Shown: piece by piece, positions 25,201 to 34,140 of the stretch | How the letters are laid out: each line of letters opens with the position of its first letter | Numbering within the stretch: position 1 is the first letter of the stretch | Source: Cyclobacteriaceae bacterium | GTDB lineage: Bacteria > Bacteroidota > Bacteroidia > Cytophagales > Cyclobacteriaceae | Reading direction: 5' to 3' | Assembly: GCA_019638235.1 (NCBI GenBank) | Contig: JAHBUE010000003.1 | Span: 174,688-238,687 of the forward strand | Length of the DNA: 64,000 nt | Notes under the pieces: generated by a model | What the model was told of the DNA's origin: nothing | Database searches by the model: none | Seen by the model: only the letters and a program-made list of their open reading frames with translations | Made by a program: the position numbers and the translations under genes

Positions 25201-25631
25201 ATTTCGCGTGTGCCTATACTGGTAATAGTACCGTTTCTGTCGCTGTTCATGAGTTTATCCTGAGAACCTGATATAACAACCTCATCCAACTGGGTACCCT
25301 CTTCGCTAAGGGTAGCATTCAACACATACGTTTCACCTAATTTCAGGTAAACATCATTGTAAGTCTGTTCAGCGTAGCCAACAAAACTTATCTTGATTTT
25401 GTATGGCCCGCCCACACGCATGTGAAGCAGGGTGAACCTTCCGTCTGTTAAAGAAACGGTACCATAAGTCGTTCCTGATGGTTCGTGGGTAGCAACAATG
25501 TTTGCGCCCGGTACAGCATCGCCTTTCTGATCTCTTATAAGACCACTAATAGACGAGGTAGTAACCCCCTGTGCGAACACACCGGCAAAGGTTATCAGCA
25601 CAAAGGCAGTGAGTAGTAAAATTCTCCTCAT
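22287..25631 (-). CDS. TonB-dependent receptor, Oar-like
   Basis: A 1114-residue outer membrane protein. It has a signal peptide (1-20), a carboxypeptidase-regulatory-like domain (about 27-110: SGLIRDQKGDAVPGANIVA, FVGYAEQTY), a TonB plug domain (about 120-240: QLDEVVISG, MPTISRSMNDMIRMTPQ, NYITVDGSDFNN) and a large beta-barrel ending in YMQFGLRYIFN with a terminal aromatic-Asn instead of Phe. This layout is that of Oar-like receptors of Cytophagales, often involved in uptake of proteins or peptides or in adhesion. No SusD-like partner is adjacent; the divergent neighbour is a secreted peptidase. The substrate is unknown. Confidence 0.88.
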   Translation of the reverse strand: MRRILLLTAFVLITFAGVFAQGVTTSSISGLIRDQKGDAVPGANIVATHEPSGTTYGTVSLTDGRFTLLHMRVGGPYKIKISFVGYAEQTYNDVYLKLGETYVLNATLSEEGTQLDEVVISGSQDKLMNSDRNGTITSIGTREIMTMPTISRSMNDMIRMTPQATGTSNGAIGGGNYRQNYITVDGSDFNNTFGIGTNLPANGSPISLDAIEEISINITPYDVRQANFIGSAINAVTRSGTNDFSGSVYTFWRNENQQGNKVGDNAALTRAPLDIKTLGVRLGGPIVKNKLFFFVNYEQTKETRPGQLQVARADGQAFDPTTNPNVSRPLASDLDYYSQYLRDNYDYETGPYQGYDNESGNTRFVARLDWNINQNHRINVRYSQVESKSPSFPSTSTSGSGFNPAAGYNRQSNQAMFFKNAMYFQEANFYSLAVEANSLFGKLANTLRVTYTNQNDPRSSNSRVFPFVDILDGTGSNQTYTSFGYEIFSFGNLRDVTSYSIVDFVTFNAGKHNITAGIQADFQTTKNGFQRFGTGYYVFNSWADFESALDPDPANRVNPINYAITYSLSPGFEQAFPNIGYNQYSAYAQDEISVNDRLKLTAGIRFDLPTFPSVEGIKTHPLVAPLEFYDGKRMDSGVLPGAKLMVSPRIGFNWDAKGDRTLQVRGGTGIFTGRVPTVWLVAQSGDAGLLQFTQTFTGQGNTPGPFREEPYRPDVPPAAGTAIPATFSAIDPNFKFPQAWKTSVAVDKQLPFGMVATVEAIYTKDLNTALGYNPNINDAGAQALNVAGYPDNRLIYPTSNVDKFKYKLTGGQASEVTGSAWNPILLSNGNQGHYYSVSAKVEKQFNNGLSAFVAYTRSGAKVLYDGGGDQLINTWQNTQISTSIANRPELSTAGYVVPDRIIASVSYRKEYLKKLATQVSLFYEGSIQGRFSYTYSADFNRDGQVNDLIYIPKDASEITFTDFNYGTGANPNNVTAAQQSALFFEYIKQDKYLSKHMGEYATRNGATLPWRNQIDLRFAQDVFTDIGGKKNTLQFTIDIFNFGNLLNPKWGIFKQVNAPGILVPTNVGSLGNPGVAPTFRLQSAGNQPVATTFRDNNSITSTYYMQFGLRYIFN

Positions 25632-25838
25632 AAAGTATTGGATTTAAAGTTTAGTTTAATTCGGTAACAAAAATATCCCGATTTGCCGGATATGAGTTTA
25701 AAATACCTTTAATTCTTTCCACAAAATTGTTCACAATTAATTAACAGCCTGACTTTCACCGCTTGTCAAAATATCAGTAAAAGGTTTGCTTAACATCACC
25801 TCGTTCACTCTCTTTAAACTCCATTAAAACACCTTACC

Positions 25839-28400
25839 ATGAGAACATTGCTTACCGCTATCGTTTTAACTGCAGTTTTTAGCTTTCTTTACGCCCAGCC
25901 CGACCTTTCTTACTACCTGCCGGATGGCGTAACCTATTCCCCGGCAATCCCCACCCCGAAATCGGTTATCGGCCATGAAGTGGGCGATTGGCACGTAAGC
26001 CACGACCGCCTCGTAAACTATATGTATGCTGTAGCCAATGCCTCCGACAGAATCAGCATACAGGAAACCGGCCGCACCTATGAAACCCGCCCCCTGTTGC
26101 TTATGGTTATCACTTCCCCAAAAAACCAGGCCCGGTTAGAGGAAATCCGCAAACAGCATGTTCAGCTTTCTGACCCTAACCAGTCGGCAGGGTTGGACAC
26201 CCAAACAATGCCCAACGTGATATACATGGGCTTTAGCATACACGGCAACGAGCCGAGCGGCAGCAATGCGGCATTGGCCGTAGCCTATCACCTCGCTGCT
26301 GCACAAGGGCCGGAAATTGAAAAACTGTTAGACGAAGTAGTGATTTTGTTCGATCCCAGTTTTAACCCTGATGGCCTCCACCGTTTTTCGAGCTGGGTAA
26401 ACTCCAAGCGCGGTATGCAAATCTCGCCCGATCCGTATGACCTTGAACATAACGAACCCTGGCCCAGCGGACGCTCCAACCACTATTGGTTCGACCTGAA
26501 CCGCGACTGGTTAGTGGCGCAACTTCCTGAAAGCCAGGCGCGGGCAACAAGTTTTCACGCCTGGAAACCCACCATACTAACCGACCACCACGAAATGGGA
26601 ACCAACGCCACGTTCTTTTTCCAGCCGGGTGTTCCTTCGCGCAACCACCCGCTTACCCCGGAAAAGAATTTACACCTTACCCGGAAAATTGGCGAGTTCC
26701 ATGCACGTGCGTTAGATAAGATTGGCTCGCTCTACTATACCCAGGAAGGCTTCGATGATTTTTATTACGGAAAAGGGTCAACCTTTCCGGACGTGCAGGG
26801 CGCTATTGGTATTTTGTTTGAACAGTCCAGCTCGCGTGGCCATGCGCAGGAAAGCATACACGGTGTGTTAACATTTCCGTTCACCATCCGCAACCAGTTT
26901 ACCACCGCCCTGTCAACCTTGCAGGCGGCACAAGCCATGCGCGAAGAGTTGTTGAATTATCAACGCGAATTTTTCCGCAACAACATGGCCGAAGCCGCCA
27001 AAGACCCGGTGAAGGCGTATGTGTTCGGTTCACAGGATAAATACAGAAGTCATCACTTAGCAGAAATTATTGCACGGCATGATATTGATGTGTTTAGCCT
27101 AAGCAGCAGCCAAACCATAAACGGCAAACGTTATGAACGCGATGGCAGCTATGTTGTACCTATGAACCAGAAACAATACCGGCTGATTAAATCCATTTTT
27201 GAAAAACGTACCCGCTTCCAGGATAGTTTATTTTATGATATTTCAAGCTGGACACTTCCGCTTGCTTTTGCGTTGGATTTTGATGAAGTAAAAGTTGCAT
27301 CGGCAAATTTGCAGGGCGATAAGTTTGATGTAAGTAAAAAACCAATGGGCAAAATTATTGGCGGCAGAAGCGATTATGCCTATGTGTTTGAAACGTATGG
27401 CTACTACGCACCGCGTGCGTTGTATCGCTTATTAAGCAGGGGCATTCGTGTAAAAGTTGCCAACAACGAATTTCACCACAGCGATGGAAAAAAATTCGCG
27501 CCCGGTTCAATTTTAATTCCGTTAGGCATACAGGAAAAAAGCGCTGACCTTATCGAATACATCATTAAAGAAATAGCCACCGATGACGGCATTGATGTGT
27601 ATGCCTTCAACACCGGGTTGGATTATGTCGGCTCAAGTTTAGGTAGCAACAGTTTCTCTACGCTTCGCGAACCAAAAATTGCGTTGCTCGTGGGCGGTGG
27701 CGTAACGTCATTAGAGGCCGGGGAAATCTGGCATTTGTTAGACACGCGCTTTCATATACCGGTAAGCCTTGTGCCGGTAGATGTATTCAACCGCATTAAC
27801 CCCGATAAATACAACACTATTATTTTGGCAGGCGGATCGTACAACAGTTTGAGTGACGGCACAAAAGAGAAGCTGCGCACATGGGTGCAGAAAGGGGGCG
27901 TTATTATCGGGCAACGAACAGCATTGAACTGGCTGAACAGCGCAGGGTTTGGAAAATTTGATATGAAGAAAACCGAATCAAAAGACGAGTCCGCAAATCC
28001 AAAACCGTATAACAACATTGCCTTTACTGCCGGGGCGCAATCCATTAGCGGGGCCATCTTTGAAATACAAGCCGACCTTTCGCATCCGTTGTTTTATGGG
28101 TACACTAGTTCTAAGATTCCGGTGTTCAAGAGTGGGGCTATGTTTATGGAACGCTCTAAAAATGCGTTTGGCAACCCGGCCACCTTTACCAACAATCCGC
28201 TTATAAGCGGCTACATAACGCGAGAGAGTTTGGATAAACTGAAGAACGCTTCGTTTACCGGAAGTTCATCGTTGGGGCAGGGTCGTGTAATCGGGTTTAC
28301 CGAAAACCTGGCGTTCAGGGCATTTTGGTTTGGTACTAATAAAATGCTGATGAATGCTATTTTCTACGGGCACACCATCAGCGCAGGCGCAAGCAGGTAA
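25839..28400 (+). CDS. Secreted M14-family zinc carboxypeptidase with GATase-like domain
   Basis: An 853-residue exported protein (signal peptide 1-19). The N-terminal half is a peptidase M14 domain: zinc ligands in SIHGNEPSG (His and Glu near residues 130-133), FDLNRDW near 212, the third ligand in TDHHEMGTN near 248 and the catalytic Glu in GILFEQSSS near 331. The C-terminal part (about 610-850) resembles a DJ-1/glutamine-amidotransferase-like fold (LVGGGVTSLEAGEIW, WVQKGGVIIGQR), as seen in this M14 subgroup. It probably trims peptides in the periplasm or outside the cell, and faces the TonB receptor across a 207-base divergent spacer. Confidence 0.88.
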   Translation: MRTLLTAIVLTAVFSFLYAQPDLSYYLPDGVTYSPAIPTPKSVIGHEVGDWHVSHDRLVNYMYAVANASDRISIQETGRTYETRPLLLMVITSPKNQARLEEIRKQHVQLSDPNQSAGLDTQTMPNVIYMGFSIHGNEPSGSNAALAVAYHLAAAQGPEIEKLLDEVVILFDPSFNPDGLHRFSSWVNSKRGMQISPDPYDLEHNEPWPSGRSNHYWFDLNRDWLVAQLPESQARATSFHAWKPTILTDHHEMGTNATFFFQPGVPSRNHPLTPEKNLHLTRKIGEFHARALDKIGSLYYTQEGFDDFYYGKGSTFPDVQGAIGILFEQSSSRGHAQESIHGVLTFPFTIRNQFTTALSTLQAAQAMREELLNYQREFFRNNMAEAAKDPVKAYVFGSQDKYRSHHLAEIIARHDIDVFSLSSSQTINGKRYERDGSYVVPMNQKQYRLIKSIFEKRTRFQDSLFYDISSWTLPLAFALDFDEVKVASANLQGDKFDVSKKPMGKIIGGRSDYAYVFETYGYYAPRALYRLLSRGIRVKVANNEFHHSDGKKFAPGSILIPLGIQEKSADLIEYIIKEIATDDGIDVYAFNTGLDYVGSSLGSNSFSTLREPKIALLVGGGVTSLEAGEIWHLLDTRFHIPVSLVPVDVFNRINPDKYNTIILAGGSYNSLSDGTKEKLRTWVQKGGVIIGQRTALNWLNSAGFGKFDMKKTESKDESANPKPYNNIAFTAGAQSISGAIFEIQADLSHPLFYGYTSSKIPVFKSGAMFMERSKNAFGNPATFTNNPLISGYITRESLDKLKNASFTGSSSLGQGRVIGFTENLAFRAFWFGTNKMLMNAIFYGHTISAGASR

Positions 28401-28441
28401 TTTTTAATTTTAACCATAGAGGGCGCAGAGAATTGTAACCG

Positions 28442-28564
28442 GGCATCTCAAAAATCAGGTTGTCATCGCGGACTTGATCCGCGATCCCGTAAAAAAGCCA
28501 AAAAAAACAGATTCCGGGTCAAGCCCGGAATGACAAATTTGTTCTATATGATTTTTGAGATGGC
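28442..28564. repeat. MITE-like inverted-repeat element
   Basis: A non-coding 123-base element with terminal inverted repeats GGCATCTCAAAAATCA (28442-28457) and TGATTTTTGAGATGGC (28549-28564), one mismatch in 16. Inside, GTCAT (28462) pairs with ATGAC (ends 28534), and two arms GCGGACTTGATCCGC and CCGGGTCAAGCCCGG fold separately. This is a cruciform layout with no protein gene, the form of a miniature mobile element or a palindromic repeat. The arms resemble the GTCATTCCGGGCTTGACC-type repeats dispersed in many bacterial genomes. Confidence 0.8.
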
Positions 28565-28631
28565 TTGTAAACACTTGCGGTTTTCCTTCATACCCATTAC
28601 CTTGTTTCTCGCTTTGCCTAAATCAAACCCT

Positions 28632-30221
28632 ATGAGAAAGACCTTCATCGTTATTTCCATTGCCGTAACTGCACTTATTTTAGTGTGGGCCTATTTCTGG
28701 ATATATGCTCTTTTTGCATTCATTATTGTCGCACCACTTATATACATGGGCGTTCAGGATATGGTGCAAACCCGGCAATCGCTCAAGCGGAATTTTCCGT
28801 TGGCCGGAAGGCTGCGTTATGTGTTTGAAGATTTACGCCCGAAAATTCAGCAATACTTTGTTGAGTCCGATACGGATGGCGCACCCGTTAACCGTATTGA
28901 CCGTTCAGTAATTTATCAGCGAGCAAAAAAACAACTTGATACCGTTCCCTTCGGAACGCAATTAGATGTGTATGCAGAAGGCTATGAATGGATTACTCAC
29001 TCTGTTACTCCGTTAGATCACCACAAATTAGATCACAGCCCCAGGGTGCTGGTTGGAAATAAAGATTGCAAGCAACCCTACTCCGCCAGCGTACTGAATG
29101 TTTCGGCCATGAGTTTTGGTTCATTAAGCGGAAATGCCGTTGAGGCATTGAATGCAGGCGGTAAGATCGGAGGCTTTGCACACAACACAGGCGAAGGCGG
29201 CATCAGTCCACACCATCTTAAATACGGAGGCGACCTGATCTGGCAAATCGGCACAGGCTATTTCGGTGCACGCGATGCAGAAGGAAATTTTTCCCCTGAA
29301 GCCTTTCAGAAAAACGCTACACGCCCCGAAGTAAAAATGATTGAAATAAAGCTTTCGCAGGGCGCCAAGCCGGGGCATGGCGGCATTTTGCCCGCCAAGA
29401 AAAACACACCGGAGATTGCCGCCATACGCGGAGTAACACCCGGCACCACTGTTTTTTCTCCTCCATTTCACAGCGCGTTCAGCACACCCATCGGGCTGAT
29501 TGAATTTGTAAAACAACTGCGCGAACTATCGGGCGGCAAGCCCATTGGTTTTAAACTGTGTATCGGAAGGAAGAGTGAATTTTTGGGCATCTGCAAAGCG
29601 ATGGTGCAATTAGACACTTATCCCGACTTCATTACCATTGATGGCGGTGAAGGCGGAACAGGCGCGGCACCACCGGAGTTTACAAACTTTGTGGGTATGC
29701 CCTTACTTGATGCGGTAGCCTTTGTCGATGATGCATTGCGCGGGTTTGGCATTCGCGAGCACATTAAAATAGATTGCTCCGGAAAAATTCTTTCGGGCTT
29801 CCACATCTTTCGCGCTATGGCTCTGGGCGCTGACTTTGCCAATTGTGCCCGCGCTATGATGATGGCATTGGGTTGCATACAGGCATTGGAGTGTAACAAA
29901 AACACCTGCCCCGTAGGCGTGGCCACGCAAGACCCTTACTTCGCCAAAGGTTTGGTTGTGGAAGACAAGAAAGCGCGTGTTGCCAACTACCACAAACACA
30001 CGGTTGACAGTCTTGTTGAATTACTTTCATCAACCGGGTTAGACAGCCCCGATAAAATTAACCGCACGCATGTGTACCGCAGGGTGTTTATGAACATGGT
30101 AAAAACGTATGCCGAAATTTACCCGCCCATACCCGAAGGTTGCTTACTCGACCAGGCCGACTCGCCTATTGAGTTCGACCACTACCTGAATATGGCGAAA
30201 GCCGAGAGTTTTGGGACGTAG
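28632..30221 (+). CDS. FMN-binding glutamate-synthase family protein
   Basis: A 529-residue protein: two N-terminal membrane segments (about 6-55: VISIAVTALILVWAYF, ALFAFIIVAPLIYMG), then a glutamate-synthase central/FMN barrel (about 130-510). Seen are NVSAMSFGSLSG, HNTGEGGISPHH, KLSQGAKPGHGGILP, TIDGGEGGTGAAP and the cysteines of ECNKNTCPVGVATQDP near 425-440. There is no amidotransferase or FAD domain, so it is not a complete GltB; the family's reaction is unknown and it may be a membrane-associated oxidoreductase. I start at the ATG at 28632, since an upstream in-frame ATG at 28530 lies inside the inverted-repeat element. Confidence 0.85.
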   Translation: MRKTFIVISIAVTALILVWAYFWIYALFAFIIVAPLIYMGVQDMVQTRQSLKRNFPLAGRLRYVFEDLRPKIQQYFVESDTDGAPVNRIDRSVIYQRAKKQLDTVPFGTQLDVYAEGYEWITHSVTPLDHHKLDHSPRVLVGNKDCKQPYSASVLNVSAMSFGSLSGNAVEALNAGGKIGGFAHNTGEGGISPHHLKYGGDLIWQIGTGYFGARDAEGNFSPEAFQKNATRPEVKMIEIKLSQGAKPGHGGILPAKKNTPEIAAIRGVTPGTTVFSPPFHSAFSTPIGLIEFVKQLRELSGGKPIGFKLCIGRKSEFLGICKAMVQLDTYPDFITIDGGEGGTGAAPPEFTNFVGMPLLDAVAFVDDALRGFGIREHIKIDCSGKILSGFHIFRAMALGADFANCARAMMMALGCIQALECNKNTCPVGVATQDPYFAKGLVVEDKKARVANYHKHTVDSLVELLSSTGLDSPDKINRTHVYRRVFMNMVKTYAEIYPPIPEGCLLDQADSPIEFDHYLNMAKAESFGT

Positions 30222-30251
30222 AGAGCGGACTGACAGATTAAACACTTAATA

Positions 30252-31412
30252 CTAACCCAACTTCGCCAACGTGCTGATATATCGCTCCGGCACTTCGCCT
30301 TTAGTGGCGGTTTGGTAGTCGTTGTAGCTGCACGGCACAATGCTGTTGCGCGAGTAGCGCTCAAAGCCGCCCGGGTAAGGCACTTCCATCCACCAGCGTT
30401 CACTAAACTTGCTTTTGTAAAACGTTATGGTTTCGGTTTCGACAGGCATGGCCACTACATACTTTAAAAAATCGTTGCCCTTAAAGTTTTGTTCTTTTTT
30501 ACGATGGTAGTACCCTTCAATAAAATACCACACCATTGTGGCAACAACCGAAGCCGTTTTTTTATGCTCATCGTCAAACTCCGGGTTGTATTCATAAAAC
30601 CCAACCGAGCTTAATTTTTCATTTTGCCCGGCATACCAGCAAATCTGGCAGGCCTCCTCACCGGTTAGCCCGAAAGGTTGCGCATTAGCGTTGCCGGGTG
30701 CATCAGCCGATTTGATGGCGGTAATATCAAACGAAAGCATATCGGCATTGCGGATGACGGGTTCCATTTCCTGCAAGTTAGTGCGCATTTGCCCTATGCG
30801 GAAAGCCTCAAAATAAAGTTTCTCCAGCACGCCTACTGAAAGTTGGTCTATCAGGTAGCTTTGGTAGGCAAGGTGTGTGTAGCTGAACAAATAGTTTGGT
30901 TCGTGCAACAATACTTTATGAATATGCTGCCGTTGCGCAGGCACTGCCTTGTCGTCATCAAGGTCAAGAAACGCATCTACATTTAAAAAGCTGATGAGCT
31001 TTTCCATAGTTTCGTACGCTGCATACTGGCCATAGTCAAGGTCGTGCGACCCGCCCAGGATAATGGGCAACACGTTATTCTCTAACAATATACGGCACAC
31101 CTCGCTGATGCGCGTGTAGGTTTCCTGCAAATCATGGCCGGGTTTCAAATTGCCCAGGTCAACAATGCGGTAAATTCCACTGCCTTTTTTTAGTGCATAA
31201 AGTTTTTTTCTGATTTCATCCGCAGCTTTTGCCGTGCCGGTGTTACTGCCCGCACCCCGGTTTTCGGTTACGCCTATCAACGCAATGTGCGCATCTTTAT
31301 AGTCAGGCATTTTATCGCCAAACAGGCGTATGCTCTTGTAAAAAGAAGACGATGAGGTAATATCCGAATAAATGGATTCGTCAAGCGGGGAAAAGAAGAT
31401 GGTTAAATCCAT
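30252..31412 (-). CDS. Arginase-fold protein (formimidoylglutamase-like)
   Basis: A 386-residue protein of the ureohydrolase (arginase/agmatinase/HutG) superfamily, usually annotated formimidoylglutamase in Bacteroidota. Motif I GGSHD is intact (about residue 127). Motif II reads VDAFLDLD where the family has DAHxD, and motif III reads SFDITAI where it has SFDxDxxDP, so two of the six usual manganese ligands are replaced (His to Phe, Asp to Thr). The reaction is therefore uncertain. I chose the ATG at 31412 because the alternative at 31442 abuts the terminator of the upstream gene. No histidine-degradation genes are near. Confidence 0.72.
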   Translation of the reverse strand: MDLTIFFSPLDESIYSDITSSSSFYKSIRLFGDKMPDYKDAHIALIGVTENRGAGSNTGTAKAADEIRKKLYALKKGSGIYRIVDLGNLKPGHDLQETYTRISEVCRILLENNVLPIILGGSHDLDYGQYAAYETMEKLISFLNVDAFLDLDDDKAVPAQRQHIHKVLLHEPNYLFSYTHLAYQSYLIDQLSVGVLEKLYFEAFRIGQMRTNLQEMEPVIRNADMLSFDITAIKSADAPGNANAQPFGLTGEEACQICWYAGQNEKLSSVGFYEYNPEFDDEHKKTASVVATMVWYFIEGYYHRKKEQNFKGNDFLKYVVAMPVETETITFYKSKFSERWWMEVPYPGGFERYSRNSIVPCSYNDYQTATKGEVPERYISTLAKLG

Positions 31413-31449
31413 AACTGTAAAAATCTGTTGTGAAGATAGCATAAATAAA

Positions 31450-31477
31450 AAAGGAGAGAAACGTTGTCCTCTCCTTT
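31450..31477 (-). terminator. Terminator of nqrF
   Basis: Reading leftwards, AAAGGAGAG (31477-31469) pairs with CTCTCCTTT (31458-31450) around a 10-base loop, followed by a T-run and ATTTAT. It lies 21 bases after the nqrF stop and before the arginase-fold gene, so the two are probably separate transcripts, although partial read-through is possible. Confidence 0.75.
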
Positions 31478-31498
31478 ATATCGTTCGCTTAATTTCAA

Positions 31499-32797
31499 TT
31501 ATCCGCCAAAATCGTCAAAGCGGATGTTTTCTTTCGGTGTACCCATGTCATCCAGCATTTTGAGCACAGCCGCGTTCATTAACGGGGGGCCGCAGAGGTA
31601 AAATTCAATATCCTCCGGTGACGGGTGGTCTTTCAGGTAGTTATCGTACAGGCATTGGTGAATAAAACCGGTGTAGCCATCCCCCTCCTTGTCATCAAGG
31701 CTGGTCTTAACTTTCCAATTGTCTTCCGGCAATGGTTCCGACAAGCCGATGTTGAACTGAAAGTTCGGGAACTCCTGTTCGATTTTGCGGAAATGTTCAA
31801 CATAAAACAATTCTTTTTTAGAACGGCCACCATACCAATACGAAACCTTCCGGTTTGTCTTTTCTGTATGGAACAAGTGGAATATCTGCGCACGCAACGG
31901 AGCCATACCAGCACCACCACCAATATACACCATTTCGCGTTGTGTAGGGTTGATGTGGAACTCACCGTAAGGGCCGGAGATGGTTACCTTATCGCCAGGC
32001 TTACGCGAGAATACATACGATGAACAAATACCGGGGTTTACATCCATCCACTTGTTGTTGGCACGATCCCAGGGCGGAGTTGCAATACGGATGTTCAGCA
32101 TAACGATGTTTCCTTCTGCCGGGTGATTGGCCATAGAGTATGCCCGGAAAATGGTTTCATCGTTTTTCATTTTCAAATCCCATAACTTAAACTTATCCCA
32201 GTCGCCCTGAAATACATCGGGCTTGTGGCCCAGTTCGGGGTGCGGGGTTATGTCCATTGTTTTGAAGTCAACGGTAATTGACGGCACGTCTATCTGGATA
32301 TACCCACCGGCTTCAAAATTCAGGGTTTCGCCCGGAGGCAGTTTTACAACAAATTCTTTAATAAAGGTGGACACGTTGTAGTTTGACACTACTTCACATT
32401 CCCACTTTTTAATACCAAAAATTTCTTCGGGTATGCGGATGTGCATATCCTGTTTTACCTTTACCTGGCAGCTCAACCGCACATTGTCGGCTTTTTCCTT
32501 ACGGCTAAGATGCCCCACTTCGGTAGGCAATACATCACCACCGCCCTCTTCTACCACGCATTTGCACATGGCGCAGGTTCCGCCACCACCACAAGCCGAG
32601 GGGATAAAGATTTTCTGATTGGCTAAGGTTGATAACAGGGATGAACCGGCCGAAACAGTGATCGGGTTTTGTTCGTCACCGTTAATAACCAGCTTAACCG
32701 GCCCTGATTGCACTAATTTTTTCTGGGCAAATAAAAGCAGGGCAACCAGCAACAGAATAATGACTGTAAAAGCGAGAATAGACGATGCAATGACCAT
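31499..32797 (-). CDS. nqrF: Na+-translocating NADH:quinone reductase subunit F
   Basis: A 432-residue NqrF: one N-terminal membrane anchor (residues 2-24), a plant-type ferredoxin domain with the [2Fe-2S] cysteines in [15 protein letters not shown] (about 68-82) and the fourth near LSCQV (about 111), then a ferredoxin-NADP reductase-like part with FAD-binding RAYSMAN near 222, [14 protein letters not shown] near 290 and the C-terminal [10 protein letters not shown] near 404. It feeds NADH electrons into the sodium pump. The other subunits nqrA-E are not in the window, although they normally precede nqrF; a homoserine dehydrogenase gene lies upstream instead. Confidence 0.94.
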   Translation of the reverse strand: MVIASSILAFTVIILLLVALLLFAQKKLVQSGPVKLVINGDEQNPITVSAGSSLLSTLANQKIFIPSACGGGGTCAMCKCVVEEGGGDVLPTEVGHLSRKEKADNVRLSCQVKVKQDMHIRIPEEIFGIKKWECEVVSNYNVSTFIKEFVVKLPPGETLNFEAGGYIQIDVPSITVDFKTMDITPHPELGHKPDVFQGDWDKFKLWDLKMKNDETIFRAYSMANHPAEGNIVMLNIRIATPPWDRANNKWMDVNPGICSSYVFSRKPGDKVTISGPYGEFHINPTQREMVYIGGGAGMAPLRAQIFHLFHTEKTNRKVSYWYGGRSKKELFYVEHFRKIEQEFPNFQFNIGLSEPLPEDNWKVKTSLDDKEGDGYTGFIHQCLYDNYLKDHPSPEDIEFYLCGPPLMNAAVLKMLDDMGTPKENIRFDDFGG

Positions 32798-32820
32798 GTA
32801 AAATCAGGTTTTATGGGTCA

Positions 32821-32828
32821 CAAATATA
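32821..32828 (-). promoter_or_regulatory. Candidate -7 box of nqrF
   Basis: TATATTTG read leftwards fits the TAnnTTTG consensus, 24 bases before the nqrF ATG. No convincing -33 TTG element is at the right distance, so confidence is limited. A hairpin CCTGAT/ATCAGG at 32873-32888 just upstream could end the homoserine dehydrogenase transcript. Confidence 0.35.
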
Positions 32829-32906
32829 TTGCACTCAAGGCTGAAACCGCATATAAAAACATAGTTTTTTACCCTGATCTTCATCAGGTTGAGCGTAAGC
32901 CTTTAA

Positions 32907-34136
32907 TCACGCAGCCGAGTACGCTAACACTTCACTTTTTTCTGTTTTGGTAATAAAACCGGCTTCTGATGAAAGAATAATCCCCACATTTTCCCACGTT
33001 GACCACTCGGCCAGCTTTTTCAGCGTAACTCGTCCAAGCATATAGTGCTGCCCGTTAGAGGCATAGCCCGACTGGAATTCTTCAAAATCCTGGATGGATA
33101 TGGCCGTGCCATGAGGAAATCTCACAAAAACTTCAATGGAAGTTTCATTGGAGAAGCTGAGGTTCGATTGCTGGTGCCGTTTTTTATACTCATACCGGTA
33201 ATCGTAGGTAAGTGCAGAAATGTCAGACAGCACGGCTGAACCGGTAGGATAACTGCCTGCGCCCTTGCCCACAAAAAGTTGCTTTTCGGAAAACGCACCC
33301 TGCACGGTAACCGCGTTAAACTCGTTGCGCACGGAACTAAGCGGATGATGCGGGTCAACAAATTGCGGGGCAACTAACCCAAACACGTCATTACCGGATT
33401 TTATAGCGCGTGCTACTAATTTAATGCCGTATCCTTTTTCGCGTGCAAATTTCAAATCAAGGTCGCTGATGCCGTCAATGCCAATGTTGAAAATATTTTC
33501 GGGCTTAACAAACACACCAAACGCATGAGCAATGGCAATTACTAATTTGAATTTAGGGTCGAAGCCCTTCACGTCTAAGCTTGGGTCGCTTTCGGCAAAG
33601 CCAAGTTCCTGCGCCTGCCGCAAGGCATCGGCATAGTTTTTACGTTCTTCAAAAACTTTTGTAAGAATGTAATTGGTAGAGCCATTAAAAATTCCTTCAA
33701 TGCCCGAAATCAGGTCGTTGTCGTAATATTCTTCCAGGTTGCGAAGAATGGGTATGCTTCCGCAGATTGCGCCTTCATACAAAACCGACCTGTCGTATTG
33801 TTGTTGAAGCTGAAAGATTTCTTCAAGATTTTCGGCCAACATTTTTTTGTTAGCGGTTACTACATGCTTACCGTTTTGCAAAGCACGCTTTACAATGTTG
33901 TAGGCGGCCGCTGCATCATCGATCAGTTCCACTACTACGTCAATTTCAGGGTCGTTAAGAATATCATCACCGTCAAAGGTGAACACGTCTTCCGGCAATG
34001 AACGCTTCTTATCTCTGTTCTTTACACAAATCTTTTTTATTTCGGCTTTTATGCCGTTGGTTTCGTGCAATACGTGATGAAGGCCCTGCCCCACACAACC
34101 AAATCCAAACAGACCTAATTTCAAATTCTTTTTCAT
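32907..34136 (-). CDS. hom: Homoserine dehydrogenase
   Basis: A 409-residue NAD(P)-dependent enzyme that reduces aspartate semialdehyde to homoserine. The nucleotide-binding GFGCVGQGL lies near residues 11-19, TANKKMLAE near 94 holds the catalytic-region lysine, EGAICGSIPILR near 121, FNGSTNYIL near 149, and the substrate-binding ESDPSLDVKGFD near 177-188 with the catalytic DVKG. It is a free-standing dehydrogenase with no aspartokinase domain, and its C-terminus (about 320-409) is ordinary in length with no clear ACT domain. It is last gene of the leftward methionine operon, 4 bases after the PLP enzyme. Confidence 0.93.
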   Translation of the reverse strand: MKKNLKLGLFGFGCVGQGLHHVLHETNGIKAEIKKICVKNRDKKRSLPEDVFTFDGDDILNDPEIDVVVELIDDAAAAYNIVKRALQNGKHVVTANKKMLAENLEEIFQLQQQYDRSVLYEGAICGSIPILRNLEEYYDNDLISGIEGIFNGSTNYILTKVFEERKNYADALRQAQELGFAESDPSLDVKGFDPKFKLVIAIAHAFGVFVKPENIFNIGIDGISDLDLKFAREKGYGIKLVARAIKSGNDVFGLVAPQFVDPHHPLSSVRNEFNAVTVQGAFSEKQLFVGKGAGSYPTGSAVLSDISALTYDYRYEYKKRHQQSNLSFSNETSIEVFVRFPHGTAISIQDFEEFQSGYASNGQHYMLGRVTLKKLAEWSTWENVGIILSSEAGFITKTEKSEVLAYSAA

Positions 34137-34140
34137 ACAA

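Noticed and set aside
28530..28631. Upstream start of the glutamate-synthase-like gene
   Set aside because: It lies inside the inverted-repeat element, and the product would have unlikely hydrophilic residues before the membrane segments.
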